From Hyphomicrobiales bacterium (GTDB lineage Bacteria; Pseudomonadota; Alphaproteobacteria; Rhizobiales; Phreatobacteraceae): a stretch of DNA of 33,538 nucleotides. This document shows, one piece after another, positions 8,087-16,034 of the stretch. The translations under genes and the position numbers were made by a program. How positions within the stretch are numbered: position 1 is the first letter of the stretch; each line of letters begins with the position of its first letter. The notes beneath the pieces were generated by a model. That model saw only the letters and a program-made list of their open reading frames with translations. It was not told where the DNA came from and ran no database searches. The stretch is taken from positions 1 through 33,538 of the forward strand of contig JAFKKV010000054.1 of NCBI GenBank assembly GCA_017304475.1. The letters run 5' to 3'.

Positions 8087-9010
8087 TCAGACCTTGTCCA
8101 GCGAGCGCGAGCCGAACAGGCCGTTCGGGAAGATCGCCAGCACCAGGATGATCAGCAGGAAGATGACGATCTCGCGCCACTGCGCCTGCCAGAGCGCGAC
8201 GCCGGCCTCCAGGATGCCGAGCATGAAGCCGCCGAAGATGCAGCCGCGGGGATTGTCGAGGCCGCCCAGGATGGCGCCGGAAAAGGCCTTCAGCGCGATG
8301 CCGAGGCCGAGAAACAGCGAGGCCGAGGAGATCGGCGCGACCAGCAGGCCGCCGACGCCGGCGAGCAGGCTCGACAGGGCGAAGGCGCCGAGCATGATGG
8401 CGGTGACGTTGATGCCCATCAGGGCCGCGACCGAGGGGCTGTGGGCCACAGCCCGCATGGCCTTGCCGAGCCGGGTCCGGCGCATCAGCACGTCGAGCCC
8501 GACCATCAGCACGATGGCGACGACCAGCACCAGGATCTCCTGCGGCCGGACACCGACGCCGCCGAAACGCATGACGTCGTCGCCGAAGGGCGAGGGCACG
8601 TTGACCGGCGCGGGGCCCCATATGGCCAGTCCGAAACTCTGCAGGATGGTGCCGAAGCCGATCGTGCTCATGATCCAGGACATGCCGGGCTTGCCGGCGA
8701 AGGGCTGCACCGCGGTGATGAACAGGAGAATGCCGAGCACGCCCATGACCGCGCCGACGGCGATGGCCGCGACCGGGAAATTGACACCGGCGGAGGCGCC
8801 CTGTGGCAGGCCGTGGCCGGACAGGCTGCCCGAGCTCAGCACATAGAGCACCGTGACGCCCAGGAATGCGCCGACGCCGATGAACTCGCCCTGGGCGAAG
8901 TTCAGCGTCTTGGTGGTGGTGAAAGTGATGCTGAAGCCGAGCGCGATCAGCGCATAGATGCCGCCGATGGCGAGGCCGCTGACCAGGGCCTGGAGGAAGG
9001 TCGCGAGCAC
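8087..9010 (-). CDS. livH: LivH-type ABC transporter permease
   Basis: A 307-residue hydrophobic protein with about eight predicted membrane segments. The N-terminal GLAIGGIYALIALGFSITF and TLNFAQGEF blocks are diagnostic of LivH, the partner of LivM in branched-chain-amino-acid-type importers. The start is a GTG at 9010; the next gene begins 6 bases after the stop. It lies 91 bases after the binding-protein gene in the same operon. It is complete. Confidence 0.92.
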   Translation of the reverse strand: MLATFLQALVSGLAIGGIYALIALGFSITFTTTKTLNFAQGEFIGVGAFLGVTVLYVLSSGSLSGHGLPQGASAGVNFPVAAIAVGAVMGVLGILLFITAVQPFAGKPGMSWIMSTIGFGTILQSFGLAIWGPAPVNVPSPFGDDVMRFGGVGVRPQEILVLVVAIVLMVGLDVLMRRTRLGKAMRAVAHSPSVAALMGINVTAIMLGAFALSSLLAGVGGLLVAPISSASLFLGLGIALKAFSGAILGGLDNPRGCIFGGFMLGILEAGVALWQAQWREIVIFLLIILVLAIFPNGLFGSRSLDKV

Positions 9011-9101
9011 CAGAGATCCTTGGTCGGAAAGGCGCCCGACGGCGCCGGAAAACCGGAGGCGGCCTGCCGCCTGGAAGCACGGCAGGCCGGGGAGGCGTGG
9101 C

Positions 9102-10331
9102 TCAGCCCTTGAAGTCGTCTTGTTTCAGGCTGTCGATGACCGGGTCGCGATAGGCGGCGAGCTTGCCGCCACGCCAGCAGGTCCAGCGCTGGTCGGCGGC
9201 GCCCAGCGCATCGTGCTCGGTCGCGGTGAAGGGGCGCGTATAGGTCTTGGCATAGCCCTCGATAGTGCCCTTGAGGTCTTCGAGTGCCGCGCGCACCTTC
9301 GGCCCCTCGGTGCCGCCGGCCTGCTGGATCGCCTTGGCGAGCAGCAAGGTGCAGTCATAACCGTGAACCGCGAAGGAAAAGGCGGAGTCGGCGTCGAGCT
9401 TCGGGCGGATCCGGTCGAACAGGGCCTGCTGGCGGGCCGAGCGGTCTTCCGAGACGGTGCGCAGGAAGATCGGCTTTTCGGCGAGCGCCGGGCCGGAGGC
9501 ATTGATGAAGCTCAGATTGTCGGCGGCCCAGCTGGTGAGCGTCACCGGGAAATAGCCGATCTTGTCCATGCTGCGCATCAGCTGGCCGATCGGCGTGCCC
9601 TGGGCCCAGACCAGCGCGGTATCGACACCAGCCGCCTTGAGCTTGGCGAGCTGCGAGGTCATGTCGGTATCGGCGACATTGAACTTCTCGTTCGCCACGA
9701 CATTCATGCCCTGGGCCTGCGCCACCTCCTGCAGGTCCTTCAGGCCGCCCTGGCCATAGCCGGTGGTCTCGGTCAGGAAGCCGATGCGCTTGGCCTTGTC
9801 GCTTTTCTTGGCATAACCCATCAGCGCGACGACCTGGGTCCGGTCGACGCTGCCGACGCGGAACATGTAATTGTCGGCCCCGGCGCTCATCGGCTTGGTG
9901 ATGTCGGTGGCCGAGCCGATGCAGCCCATGACCGGGATGCGCTTCTGGTTCGGGATATGCCGCCAGGCCAGGGCATTGCCCGAATTGGTCGGGCCGAACA
10001 CCGCCACGACCTTTTCGTTGTCGATCAGGTCGCTCATGTTCTGGATCGATTTGGGCGGCTGCGACAGGTCGTCCCGGATGGTCAGCGCGAAATTGCGGCC
10101 GAGCACGCCGCCCTGTTTCTGCACATCCTCCATCGCCGCCTGGATGCCGACCACGGCTGCGCGGCCGGACTGCGCCGAGGGCGAGGCCGAGAGATCGCCG
10201 TTGAAGCCGATCTTGATGTCGTCGGCGGCGAAGGCCGCGCGTCCCGACAGCGACAAAGCGGGGGCGGCGATCAGCGCCGCCAATGCGCCGCGGCCGATAT
10301 CGCGGCGGCTCGGATTCCGGGAATGGGTCAT
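9102..10331 (-). CDS. Periplasmic substrate-binding protein of the Liv-type importer
   Basis: A 409-residue Peripla_BP_6-type receptor. The N-terminus carries RR followed by a hydrophobic stretch (residues 14-30) and a likely cleavage near AFA-A at 35-36; the mature start DDIKIGFNGDLSASPSAQSG is the usual first strand and ligand loop. The export route is Sec or Tat; the RRDIG motif is only a partial twin-arginine match. GGAGGAAGC precedes the ATG at 10331. It is the first gene of the importer operon and sets specificity. The ligand is unknown; in this family it ranges from branched-chain amino acids to aromatic acids and amides. Divergence from a catabolic gene set favours a carbon source. 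Confidence 0.9.
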   Translation of the reverse strand: MTHSRNPSRRDIGRGALAALIAAPALSLSGRAAFAADDIKIGFNGDLSASPSAQSGRAAVVGIQAAMEDVQKQGGVLGRNFALTIRDDLSQPPKSIQNMSDLIDNEKVVAVFGPTNSGNALAWRHIPNQKRIPVMGCIGSATDITKPMSAGADNYMFRVGSVDRTQVVALMGYAKKSDKAKRIGFLTETTGYGQGGLKDLQEVAQAQGMNVVANEKFNVADTDMTSQLAKLKAAGVDTALVWAQGTPIGQLMRSMDKIGYFPVTLTSWAADNLSFINASGPALAEKPIFLRTVSEDRSARQQALFDRIRPKLDADSAFSFAVHGYDCTLLLAKAIQQAGGTEGPKVRAALEDLKGTIEGYAKTYTRPFTATEHDALGAADQRWTCWRGGKLAAYRDPVIDSLKQDDFKG

Positions 10332-10678
10332 GCTTCCTCCTGCCGCGTTTCCGGCTTGTTTCGCTCCGAGCGCCTCGCTTGGAACCAGTCGGTGCGGACA
10401 GGAAAATCGTCAGGCCGGTGACCGCAGGCGCGGCCGTTCCGGATCGTCTCTCCCTGGTCCGGCCGCCGGCTTCTTGTCGTGACGATGGGTCGGATCGGAC
10501 TTTGTTAGCAATGGGCGAAACGCTACGCAACCGACAAATCTGACCTGTGAAAGATTCGTCGCTTGCGAACGCGCTCGCTCTATGAATAATTTCGAGGCCA
10601 TGGGCAGCCGGCGACATCGGGCCTTCGGGACCGTGCCGGCGCCCCCATCAAAAACATCGACCAGGGAGGGCCGCGCAT
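10332..10678. other. Divergent control region between importer and catabolic operon
   Basis: A 347-base non-coding gap between the two divergent operons. It is less GC-rich around 10500-10595, where promoters should lie. It contains the candidate SDR promoter and a half-palindrome TTCG-N7-CGAA (10555-10569) overlapping that promoter's -35, which could be an operator for the nearby IclR protein. The operator idea is speculative, because IclR sites are poorly conserved. On the minus strand, TTGCGT with TAACAA 17 bases away is a weak importer promoter. I see no gene or RNA in it. Confidence 0.5.
10563..10590 (+). promoter_or_regulatory. Candidate sigma-70 promoter of the SDR-EthD-OYE operon
   Basis: TTGCGA (10563-10568, four of six matches) and AATAAT (10585-10590, five of six) with a 16-base spacer. 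This would start transcription near 10597 and leave an 82-base leader before the SDR gene. Confidence 0.4.
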
Positions 10679-11428
10679 ATGCTGTTGGCAGGGCGCATCG
10701 CGATCATCACCGGCGCCGGCCAGGGCAATGGCGCGGCCATCGCCAAGGGGCTCGCGAGGGAGGGTGCGGTGGTCGTCGCCACCGATATTTCCCTGGAAAC
10801 CGCCGAGCGGACCGCCGGCGAAATCCGCGAGGCGGGCGGCCGGGCGGAAGCCCATGTCCTTGACGTCGCCGATGCCGCGGCGGGCCGGACGCTCGCGGCC
10901 GCGATCGGCGCGCGCCTCGGGCCGGTGTCGATCGTCGTCAACAATGCCGGCATCTGCCCACGCCACGGGCTCGACAGCCCCGACCTGGAGCGGCTCTGGG
11001 ACCAGGCGATGGATATCAACCTGCGTGGCACGCTCAATGTGTCGCTGGCCTTCCTCGATCAGCTCAAGGCGACCAAGGGCGCGATCGTCAATATCGCCTC
11101 CATCGCCTCCTTCGTCTCGACCGCCACCTCGGTGAGCTATCCGGTGTCCAAGGCGGGCGTGAAGGCGCTGACCCAGAGCATGGCCCATGAGCTCGCGCGC
11201 GACGGCGTGCGCGTCAACGCGATTGCGCCGGGCACCATCGCCACCGCCATGACGGAAGCGACCCGGCTCAATCCAGAGCGGTCGGAGCGGTTTCTCGCCC
11301 GCATCCCCATGGGCCGCTACGGCGAACCGGAAGAGCTGGTCGGTCCCGTCGTGTTCCTGGCTTCCGCCATGTCGAGCTATGTCACCGGCACGACGCTGGT
11401 CGTCGACGGCGGCTATCTGGCGCTGTGA
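10679..11428 (+). CDS. SDR-family NAD(P)-dependent oxidoreductase
   Basis: A 249-residue classical short-chain dehydrogenase. The cofactor motif TGAGQGNG is at residues 11-18 (the usual I is replaced by N), then NNAG (88-91), a catalytic serine in NIASIAS (141 or 144) and YPVSK with Tyr154 and Lys158. Acidic Asp36 after strand two (VVVATDIS) suggests NAD preference. It would oxidise an alcohol or reduce a ketone; the substrate is unknown. AGGGAGG precedes the ATG at 10679. It is the first gene of a packed operon, 10 bases before the EthD gene, and divergent from the importer. It could equally be annotated as a FabG-like reductase, but the context is catabolic. Confidence 0.9.
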   Translation: MLLAGRIAIITGAGQGNGAAIAKGLAREGAVVVATDISLETAERTAGEIREAGGRAEAHVLDVADAAAGRTLAAAIGARLGPVSIVVNNAGICPRHGLDSPDLERLWDQAMDINLRGTLNVSLAFLDQLKATKGAIVNIASIASFVSTATSVSYPVSKAGVKALTQSMAHELARDGVRVNAIAPGTIATAMTEATRLNPERSERFLARIPMGRYGEPEELVGPVVFLASAMSSYVTGTTLVVDGGYLAL

Positions 11429-11438
11429 GGGCACGCTC

Positions 11439-12128
11439 ATGATCGTTCGCATGGGGCTTCTCACCCGCCGTCCGGATCTCTCGGAAGACCAGTTCCGCCG
11501 GCACTGGCGCGAGGTCCATGGGCCGCTCGCCGCTGACCTGCCGGGGCTCAGGGCCTATCAGCAGAACCACATCGTCGACCGCCGCCAGCTCGCCATCGAC
11601 CATGCCCGCGGGACCTGGGCGATCGACGGTATTTCCGAGCTCTGGTTCGACGATGCCGAGACCATGCGCGGCGCCATCGCCTCGGACGCCTACCGGCCGA
11701 TCGTCGAGGACTCCGCCCATTTCCTCAGCGATACCCGGGTCATCGTCGGGCGGCAGCAGGTGGTGGTGCCGGTCCCGGAGGGCGCCGGCCCGCTGATCAA
11801 GCGGATGTCGATCCTGCGCCGCCTGGACGGCATGAGCCCGGAGCGTTTCGCCGACGAATGGGGCAGGGTGCATGCGCCGCTGGTGCGCGAATTTCCGGGG
11901 CTTGCCGGTTATACCCAGACCCTGGTGACCGGCCGGGAGGCCGTCCCGGGCGCCAGTTCGGCCTATGAGGCCGTGCCGGCCGACGGCATTGTCGAGATGT
12001 GGTTTCGCAACGAGGCCGATTTGACCGCGGCCTTCCGCTCGCCCGCCGCCGAACGATCGCAGCGCCATGCGCTGAGCTTCATCGCCGAGATCACCGCCTT
12101 CCTGGTCGAGGTGCACGGTGTCGTCTGA
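11439..12128 (+). CDS. Tandem EthD-domain protein
   Basis: A 229-residue protein with two EthD (dimeric alpha-beta barrel) repeats. Repeat one is about residues 1-108 (MGLLTRRPDLSEDQFRRHW, VHGPLAADLPGLRAYQQNH). Repeat two is about 119-226 (MSILRRLDGMSPERFADEW, VHAPLVREFPGLAGYTQTL). Each half has the R-W-x-x-VH-x-PL and FPGL/LPGL signatures. EthD proteins accompany ether, aromatic and polyketide-like catabolic or cyclising enzymes, but their catalytic role is mostly unproven. The frame is open to 11379 inside the SDR gene; the ATG at 11439, with GAGGG upstream and 10 bases after the SDR stop, is the natural start. The end overlaps the next gene by 11 bases. Confidence 0.85.
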   Translation: MIVRMGLLTRRPDLSEDQFRRHWREVHGPLAADLPGLRAYQQNHIVDRRQLAIDHARGTWAIDGISELWFDDAETMRGAIASDAYRPIVEDSAHFLSDTRVIVGRQQVVVPVPEGAGPLIKRMSILRRLDGMSPERFADEWGRVHAPLVREFPGLAGYTQTLVTGREAVPGASSAYEAVPADGIVEMWFRNEADLTAAFRSPAAERSQRHALSFIAEITAFLVEVHGVV

Positions 12129-13311
12129 CCAGCTGACGGGCGAGACACCGTTCTTGCTGCGGCCGTTGACATTGCGCGGCCGGACCTTGCCGAACCGCAT
12201 CGTCATCTCGCCCATGTGCCAGCATGCGGCCGAGAACGGCGAGGCCTCCGACTGGCATCTCGTCCATCTCGGCAAATTCGCGCTCGGCGGCGCCGGCCTG
12301 ATCCTGACCGAAAGCACGGCGGTGGCGGCGGAAGCCCGCATCGGCATTCGCGATCTCGGCCTCTGGTCCGACGCCCAGGTCGCGCCGCTTAAGCGCGTGG
12401 TCGATTTCGTCCATGCCCAGGGCGGCCTGATCGGCGTGCAGCTCGCCCATGCCGGACGCAAGGCCGGCAGCCACGCCTTGTGGGATGGCGGCAGCGCCTT
12501 CACCGATGACGAACTCGCCACGGCCCCGGGAGGTCTGCGGCGGTTCGGACCCAGCGCCATCGCCGCCGGACCGGAGTGGAGCGCGCCGGGCGAAATGGAC
12601 GAGGCGGACATGGCCGGCGCCATCGGCCAGTTCGCGGCGGCGACGCGGCGGGCGGTCGCGGCCGGTTTCGACGCGATCGAACTGCATTTCGGCCATGGCT
12701 ATCTGGTCGCGAGCTTCCTCTCGCCGGTCTCCAACCGGCGCGACGACGGTTACGGCGGCGACCGGGCGGGGCGCATGCGCCTCGGCCTCGAGATCGCCGC
12801 GAGCGTGCGCGCCAACTGGCCGGACGATCGGCCGCTGTTCTGCCGGATCTCGGCGGTCGACGGCGCCGAGGACGGCTGGGACGTCGCGGATTCCGTGGTC
12901 TTCGCCCGCGAATTGAAGCGTCTGGGCGTCGATGTCGTCGATGTCTCCTCCGGCGGCCTGACCGAGGAGACGCGGCGCATCGCCGTGCCGCGCGGCCTCG
13001 GTTTCCAAGTCGGTTTCGCCGATCGCATCCGCCGCGAGGCCGATATCTTCACGCAAACCGTCGGCATGATCGTCGATGCGCCGCAGGCGGAGGATTTGCT
13101 GCGGGCGGGCTCCGCCGATCTGGTCGCCATCGGTCGCGAGGCGCTGAACGACCCCTATTGGCCGCGCCGGGCGCGCGAGCAGCTCGGCCTCAGGCCTGAC
13201 TATGCCGGCTGGCCGGTGCGCCATGGCGCCTGGCTCGACAAGCGCGAGCAGCACATGGGCGCGGTGCTGGACGAGCGGCGCGCGGCGCTGCGCAAACGAT
13301 ATGAGACCTGA
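12118..13311 (+). CDS. Old Yellow Enzyme-family NADH:flavin oxidoreductase (YqjM class)
   Basis: A 397-residue FMN TIM-barrel enzyme. Cys34 in SPMCQHAA is the cysteine that tunes FMN in the YqjM (thermophilic-like) class. The substrate-anion pair is His190/His193 in ELHFGHGYLVASFLSP, followed by SNRRDDGYGG. It reduces activated C=C bonds of enones or dienoyl substrates with NAD(P)H. The length (about 50 residues over YqjM) comes partly from a C-terminal extension (LRPDYAGWPVRHGAWLDK) but there is no second, iron-sulfur domain, so it is not a full 2,4-dienoyl-CoA reductase. The start is GTG at 12118, overlapping the EthD gene by 11 bases. It lies between EthD and an FAD dehydrogenase in one operon. 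Confidence 0.9.
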   Translation: MSSDQLTGETPFLLRPLTLRGRTLPNRIVISPMCQHAAENGEASDWHLVHLGKFALGGAGLILTESTAVAAEARIGIRDLGLWSDAQVAPLKRVVDFVHAQGGLIGVQLAHAGRKAGSHALWDGGSAFTDDELATAPGGLRRFGPSAIAAGPEWSAPGEMDEADMAGAIGQFAAATRRAVAAGFDAIELHFGHGYLVASFLSPVSNRRDDGYGGDRAGRMRLGLEIAASVRANWPDDRPLFCRISAVDGAEDGWDVADSVVFARELKRLGVDVVDVSSGGLTEETRRIAVPRGLGFQVGFADRIRREADIFTQTVGMIVDAPQAEDLLRAGSADLVAIGREALNDPYWPRRAREQLGLRPDYAGWPVRHGAWLDKREQHMGAVLDERRAALRKRYET

Positions 13312-13315
13312 TCCG

Positions 13316-15073
13316 ATGGCCAATAGCATGCCCGTGAAGACGATCGAATGCGACGTGCTGGTGGTTGGCTCCGGCGCCGGTGGGCTGGCGGCGGCGGTGG
13401 CGGCGGCGGCGCGCGGCCTGAAGGTGGTGGTTGCCGAGAAGGCCAGCCATGTCGGTGGCACCACGGCCCTGTCCGGCGGCTTCATGTGGGTGCCGAACAA
13501 TCCGGTGTCGCGGCGCGACGGCATCGAGGACACGGTGGAAGCGGCGCGCACCTATTTGCGCCACGAGGCCGGCAACCATTTCAACGCCGAATGCGTCGAT
13601 GCGTTTCTCGCCAGCGGCCCCGAGGCCATCGGCTTCTTCGAGACCCAGACCAAGGTGCAGTTCGAGCCGGCCTCGGCCTTTTCCGACTACCATCCGACCG
13701 AACCGGGCGGCCGGCCCGGCGGCCGCTCGATCAAGGCGCGCGACTTCCGCGGCCAGGAACTGGGCAAGGAGCTGAAGCGCCTGCGGCCGCCCTTGCCGGA
13801 GCTGACTTTTGTAGGCCTGATGATAGGTTCCGGGCCGGAGTTGAAGCATTTTTTCAACGTGACGCGGTCGGTCCGCTCGGCCGCCTACGTGGCGGGCCGG
13901 CTGACCTCGCATGCGCGCGACCTGGCGCTGAACGGCCGCGGCATGCTGCTGACCAACGGCAATGCGCTGGCGGCCCGGCTGTTCGCGAGCGCGCTCGATC
14001 TCGGTGTCGATGTCTGGACCGATGCGCCGGTAACCCGGCTGGAGCACGAAGGGAGCGCCGTCGTTGGTGCCCTGGTGCGCAGGCCCGGGGGCGACATCCT
14101 GGTCAAGACGCGTCGCGGCGTGGTGCTGGCGGCCGGCGGCTTCCCGCAGGACATGGAGCGCCGCCGCCGCATGTTCCCGCATGACCGGAAAAACGACGGC
14201 CATTATTCGCCGGCGCCGTCGAGCAATACCGGCGACGGGCTGAGGCTCGGCGAGGAAGCCGGCGCGGTGGTTGAGCAGGGCTACCCCAATGCGGCGGCCT
14301 GGGTGCCGGTGTCGCGCGTGCCGCGGCGCGACGGCACATGGGGCGTGTTTCCCCATTTCATCGACCGCGCCAAGCCCGGGCTGATCGCCGTGCTGCCCAA
14401 TGGCCGGCGCTTCGTCAACGAGGCCAATTCCTATCACGATTTCTGCCAGGCGCTGTTCGCGGCCGGCGAGAAGGACCAGCCGGCCCGGGCTTTCCTGGTG
14501 GTCGACCGGCCGTTCCTGAAGCGTTACGGCCTCGGTTTCGTCAAGCCGTTCCCGGTGCCGGTCGGCCCCCAGATTCGCTCCGGCTATCTGAAGACCGGCC
14601 GGACCCTGGCCGAACTCGCCAGCGCCGCCGGCATCGACGCGGCCCATCTGGAAGCCACGGTTGCGGCCTGGAACCGCGACATGGCCACGGGCGAGGACCA
14701 TGCCTTCGGCAAGGGCTCGACCGCCTATAACCGCTTCAACGGCGATATCGACGTCAAGCCCAACCCCTGTCTCGCGCCGATATCAGAGGGACCGTTCTAT
14801 GCGGTCGAGGTGGTGGTCGGCGATCTCGGCACCTTTGCCGGCCTCAAGGCCGACGGCCATGCCCGGGTGCTCGACGACCATGGCCAGCCGATCCCCGGCC
14901 TCTATGCCAGCGGCAACGACATGGCGAGCATCATGGGCGGCAATTATCCGGGCGGTGGCATCACGCTCGGCCCGGCGCTCACCTTCGGCTACATCGCGGC
15001 CAAGCATCTGGCCGGGGCCGCCGATCTCGCCGGTCGCACCGGCGAGGCAGGCAGCAAGGACGCGGCGGCCTGA
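13316..15073 (+). CDS. FAD-dependent oxidoreductase, 3-ketosteroid-delta1-dehydrogenase/fumarate reductase family
   Basis: A 585-residue FAD_binding_2 flavoprotein. GSGAGGLAAA (residues 18-27) and EKASHVGGTTALSGG (41-55) are the FAD-binding start. SNTGDGLRLGEEAGA and the C-terminal YPGGGITLGPALTFGYIAA are hallmarks of the ketosteroid dehydrogenase (KstD)-like group, which introduces or removes a C=C next to a ketone. No signal peptide is seen. Starts at 13301, 13316 and 13328 are all possible; 13316 is 4 bases after the preceding stop. It is the last gene of the operon and converges on bdhA with a 16-base gap. A steroid substrate is not implied; many family members act on other cyclic ketones or as flavocytochrome-type reductases. 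Confidence 0.87.
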   Translation: MANSMPVKTIECDVLVVGSGAGGLAAAVAAAARGLKVVVAEKASHVGGTTALSGGFMWVPNNPVSRRDGIEDTVEAARTYLRHEAGNHFNAECVDAFLASGPEAIGFFETQTKVQFEPASAFSDYHPTEPGGRPGGRSIKARDFRGQELGKELKRLRPPLPELTFVGLMIGSGPELKHFFNVTRSVRSAAYVAGRLTSHARDLALNGRGMLLTNGNALAARLFASALDLGVDVWTDAPVTRLEHEGSAVVGALVRRPGGDILVKTRRGVVLAAGGFPQDMERRRRMFPHDRKNDGHYSPAPSSNTGDGLRLGEEAGAVVEQGYPNAAAWVPVSRVPRRDGTWGVFPHFIDRAKPGLIAVLPNGRRFVNEANSYHDFCQALFAAGEKDQPARAFLVVDRPFLKRYGLGFVKPFPVPVGPQIRSGYLKTGRTLAELASAAGIDAAHLEATVAAWNRDMATGEDHAFGKGSTAYNRFNGDIDVKPNPCLAPISEGPFYAVEVVVGDLGTFAGLKADGHARVLDDHGQPIPGLYASGNDMASIMGGNYPGGGITLGPALTFGYIAAKHLAGAADLAGRTGEAGSKDAAA

Positions 15074-15089
15074 ATCATCGGCCGGACCG

Positions 15090-15872
15090 TCAGTGCGCGG
15101 TCCAGCCGCCATCGACCGGCATGATCGCGCCGGTGATCGAGCCGGCTTCGGCCGAGCACAGGAAGGTGGCGAGCGCCGCCAGTTCCGAGACCTCGACGAA
15201 GCGCTTGGTCGATTGCGCGGCGAGCAGCACGTCGCGCACCACGGCCTCCTCGGAAATGCCGCGGGCGGCGGCCTGTTCCGGGATCTGCTTCTCGACCAGC
15301 GGCGTCATGACATAGCCTGGGCAAATGGCATTGGCGGTGATGCCGTGTTCGGCGACCTCGAGCGCCACCGTCTTGGTCAGGCCGGCAATGCCGTGCTTGG
15401 CCGCGACATAGGCCGATTTGAACGGCGAGGCCACCAGCGCATGGGCCGAGGCGATGTTGACGATCCGGCCCCAGCCCTTCGCCTTCATTCCGGGCACCAC
15501 CAGCCGCGTCGCAAGGAAGGCGCTCGACAGGTTGATGGCGATGATCGCGTTCCACTTCTCGATAGGAAAGTCCTCGATCGGCGCGACATGCTGGATGCCG
15601 GCATTGTTGACGAGGATGTCGACGCCGCCGAATTCGCGGGTCGCGAGCGCGACCATCTCGGCGATATCCTCAGGCTTCGACATGTCGGCGCCGCTATAGA
15701 CGACGCCGACGTCGTTCTCGCTCGCGAGGCTCGCGCGCTCCGCTTCGATCGCCGCGGCGTCGCCGAAGCCGTTGATGACGATATTGGCGCCGGCCTTGGC
15801 GAAGGCCTTGGCTATCCCCAGCCCGATCCCGCTGGTCGAGCCGGTGACGATCGCGGTCTTTCCCGAAAGCAT
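15090..15872 (-). CDS. bdhA: D-3-hydroxybutyrate dehydrogenase
   Basis: A 260-residue SDR that interconverts (R)-3-hydroxybutyrate and acetoacetate with NAD, the step that brings polyhydroxybutyrate breakdown products into central metabolism. The cofactor motif TGSTSGIG (10-17), NNAGIQHVAPIEDF (89-102), Ser142, and Tyr155/Lys159 in SAYVAAKHGIAGLTK are at the exact positions and in the specific context known for BdhA. CPGYVMTPLVEKQI is also typical. It is divergent from the patatin-like hydrolase gene with 162 bases between the starts, and convergent with the flavoprotein gene. Confidence 0.93.
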   Translation of the reverse strand: MLSGKTAIVTGSTSGIGLGIAKAFAKAGANIVINGFGDAAAIEAERASLASENDVGVVYSGADMSKPEDIAEMVALATREFGGVDILVNNAGIQHVAPIEDFPIEKWNAIIAINLSSAFLATRLVVPGMKAKGWGRIVNIASAHALVASPFKSAYVAAKHGIAGLTKTVALEVAEHGITANAICPGYVMTPLVEKQIPEQAAARGISEEAVVRDVLLAAQSTKRFVEVSELAALATFLCSAEAGSITGAIMPVDGGWTAH

Positions 15873-16034
15873 CGCAGAAACTCCAAAGACGGTGCCTGAG
15901 CGGTCACATCGGCGATCTTTGTGTCGGGCGATCGCTACAGCTTTGTGACGCGTTGCAACATCACGCCTCGCATTGCGTCATTCGCCTGTCAGAACCGGTC
16001 GGCATCTTGCGCCGATTGCGTGAAGGAGATGGCC

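Noticed and set aside
6752..9112. A 786-codon open frame on the plus strand across the importer operon.
   Set aside because: It is antisense to livH and the livM-livG gene, which have full motifs. The translation is low-complexity (Gln/Glu/Asp/Gly/Arg-rich), typical of an antisense frame in GC-rich DNA.
10250..10331. A Tat signal on the binding protein.
   Set aside because: SRRDIG has the twin arginine, but the hydrophobic residue and lysine of the consensus are not clearly matched; Sec export is equally likely, so no firm claim is made.
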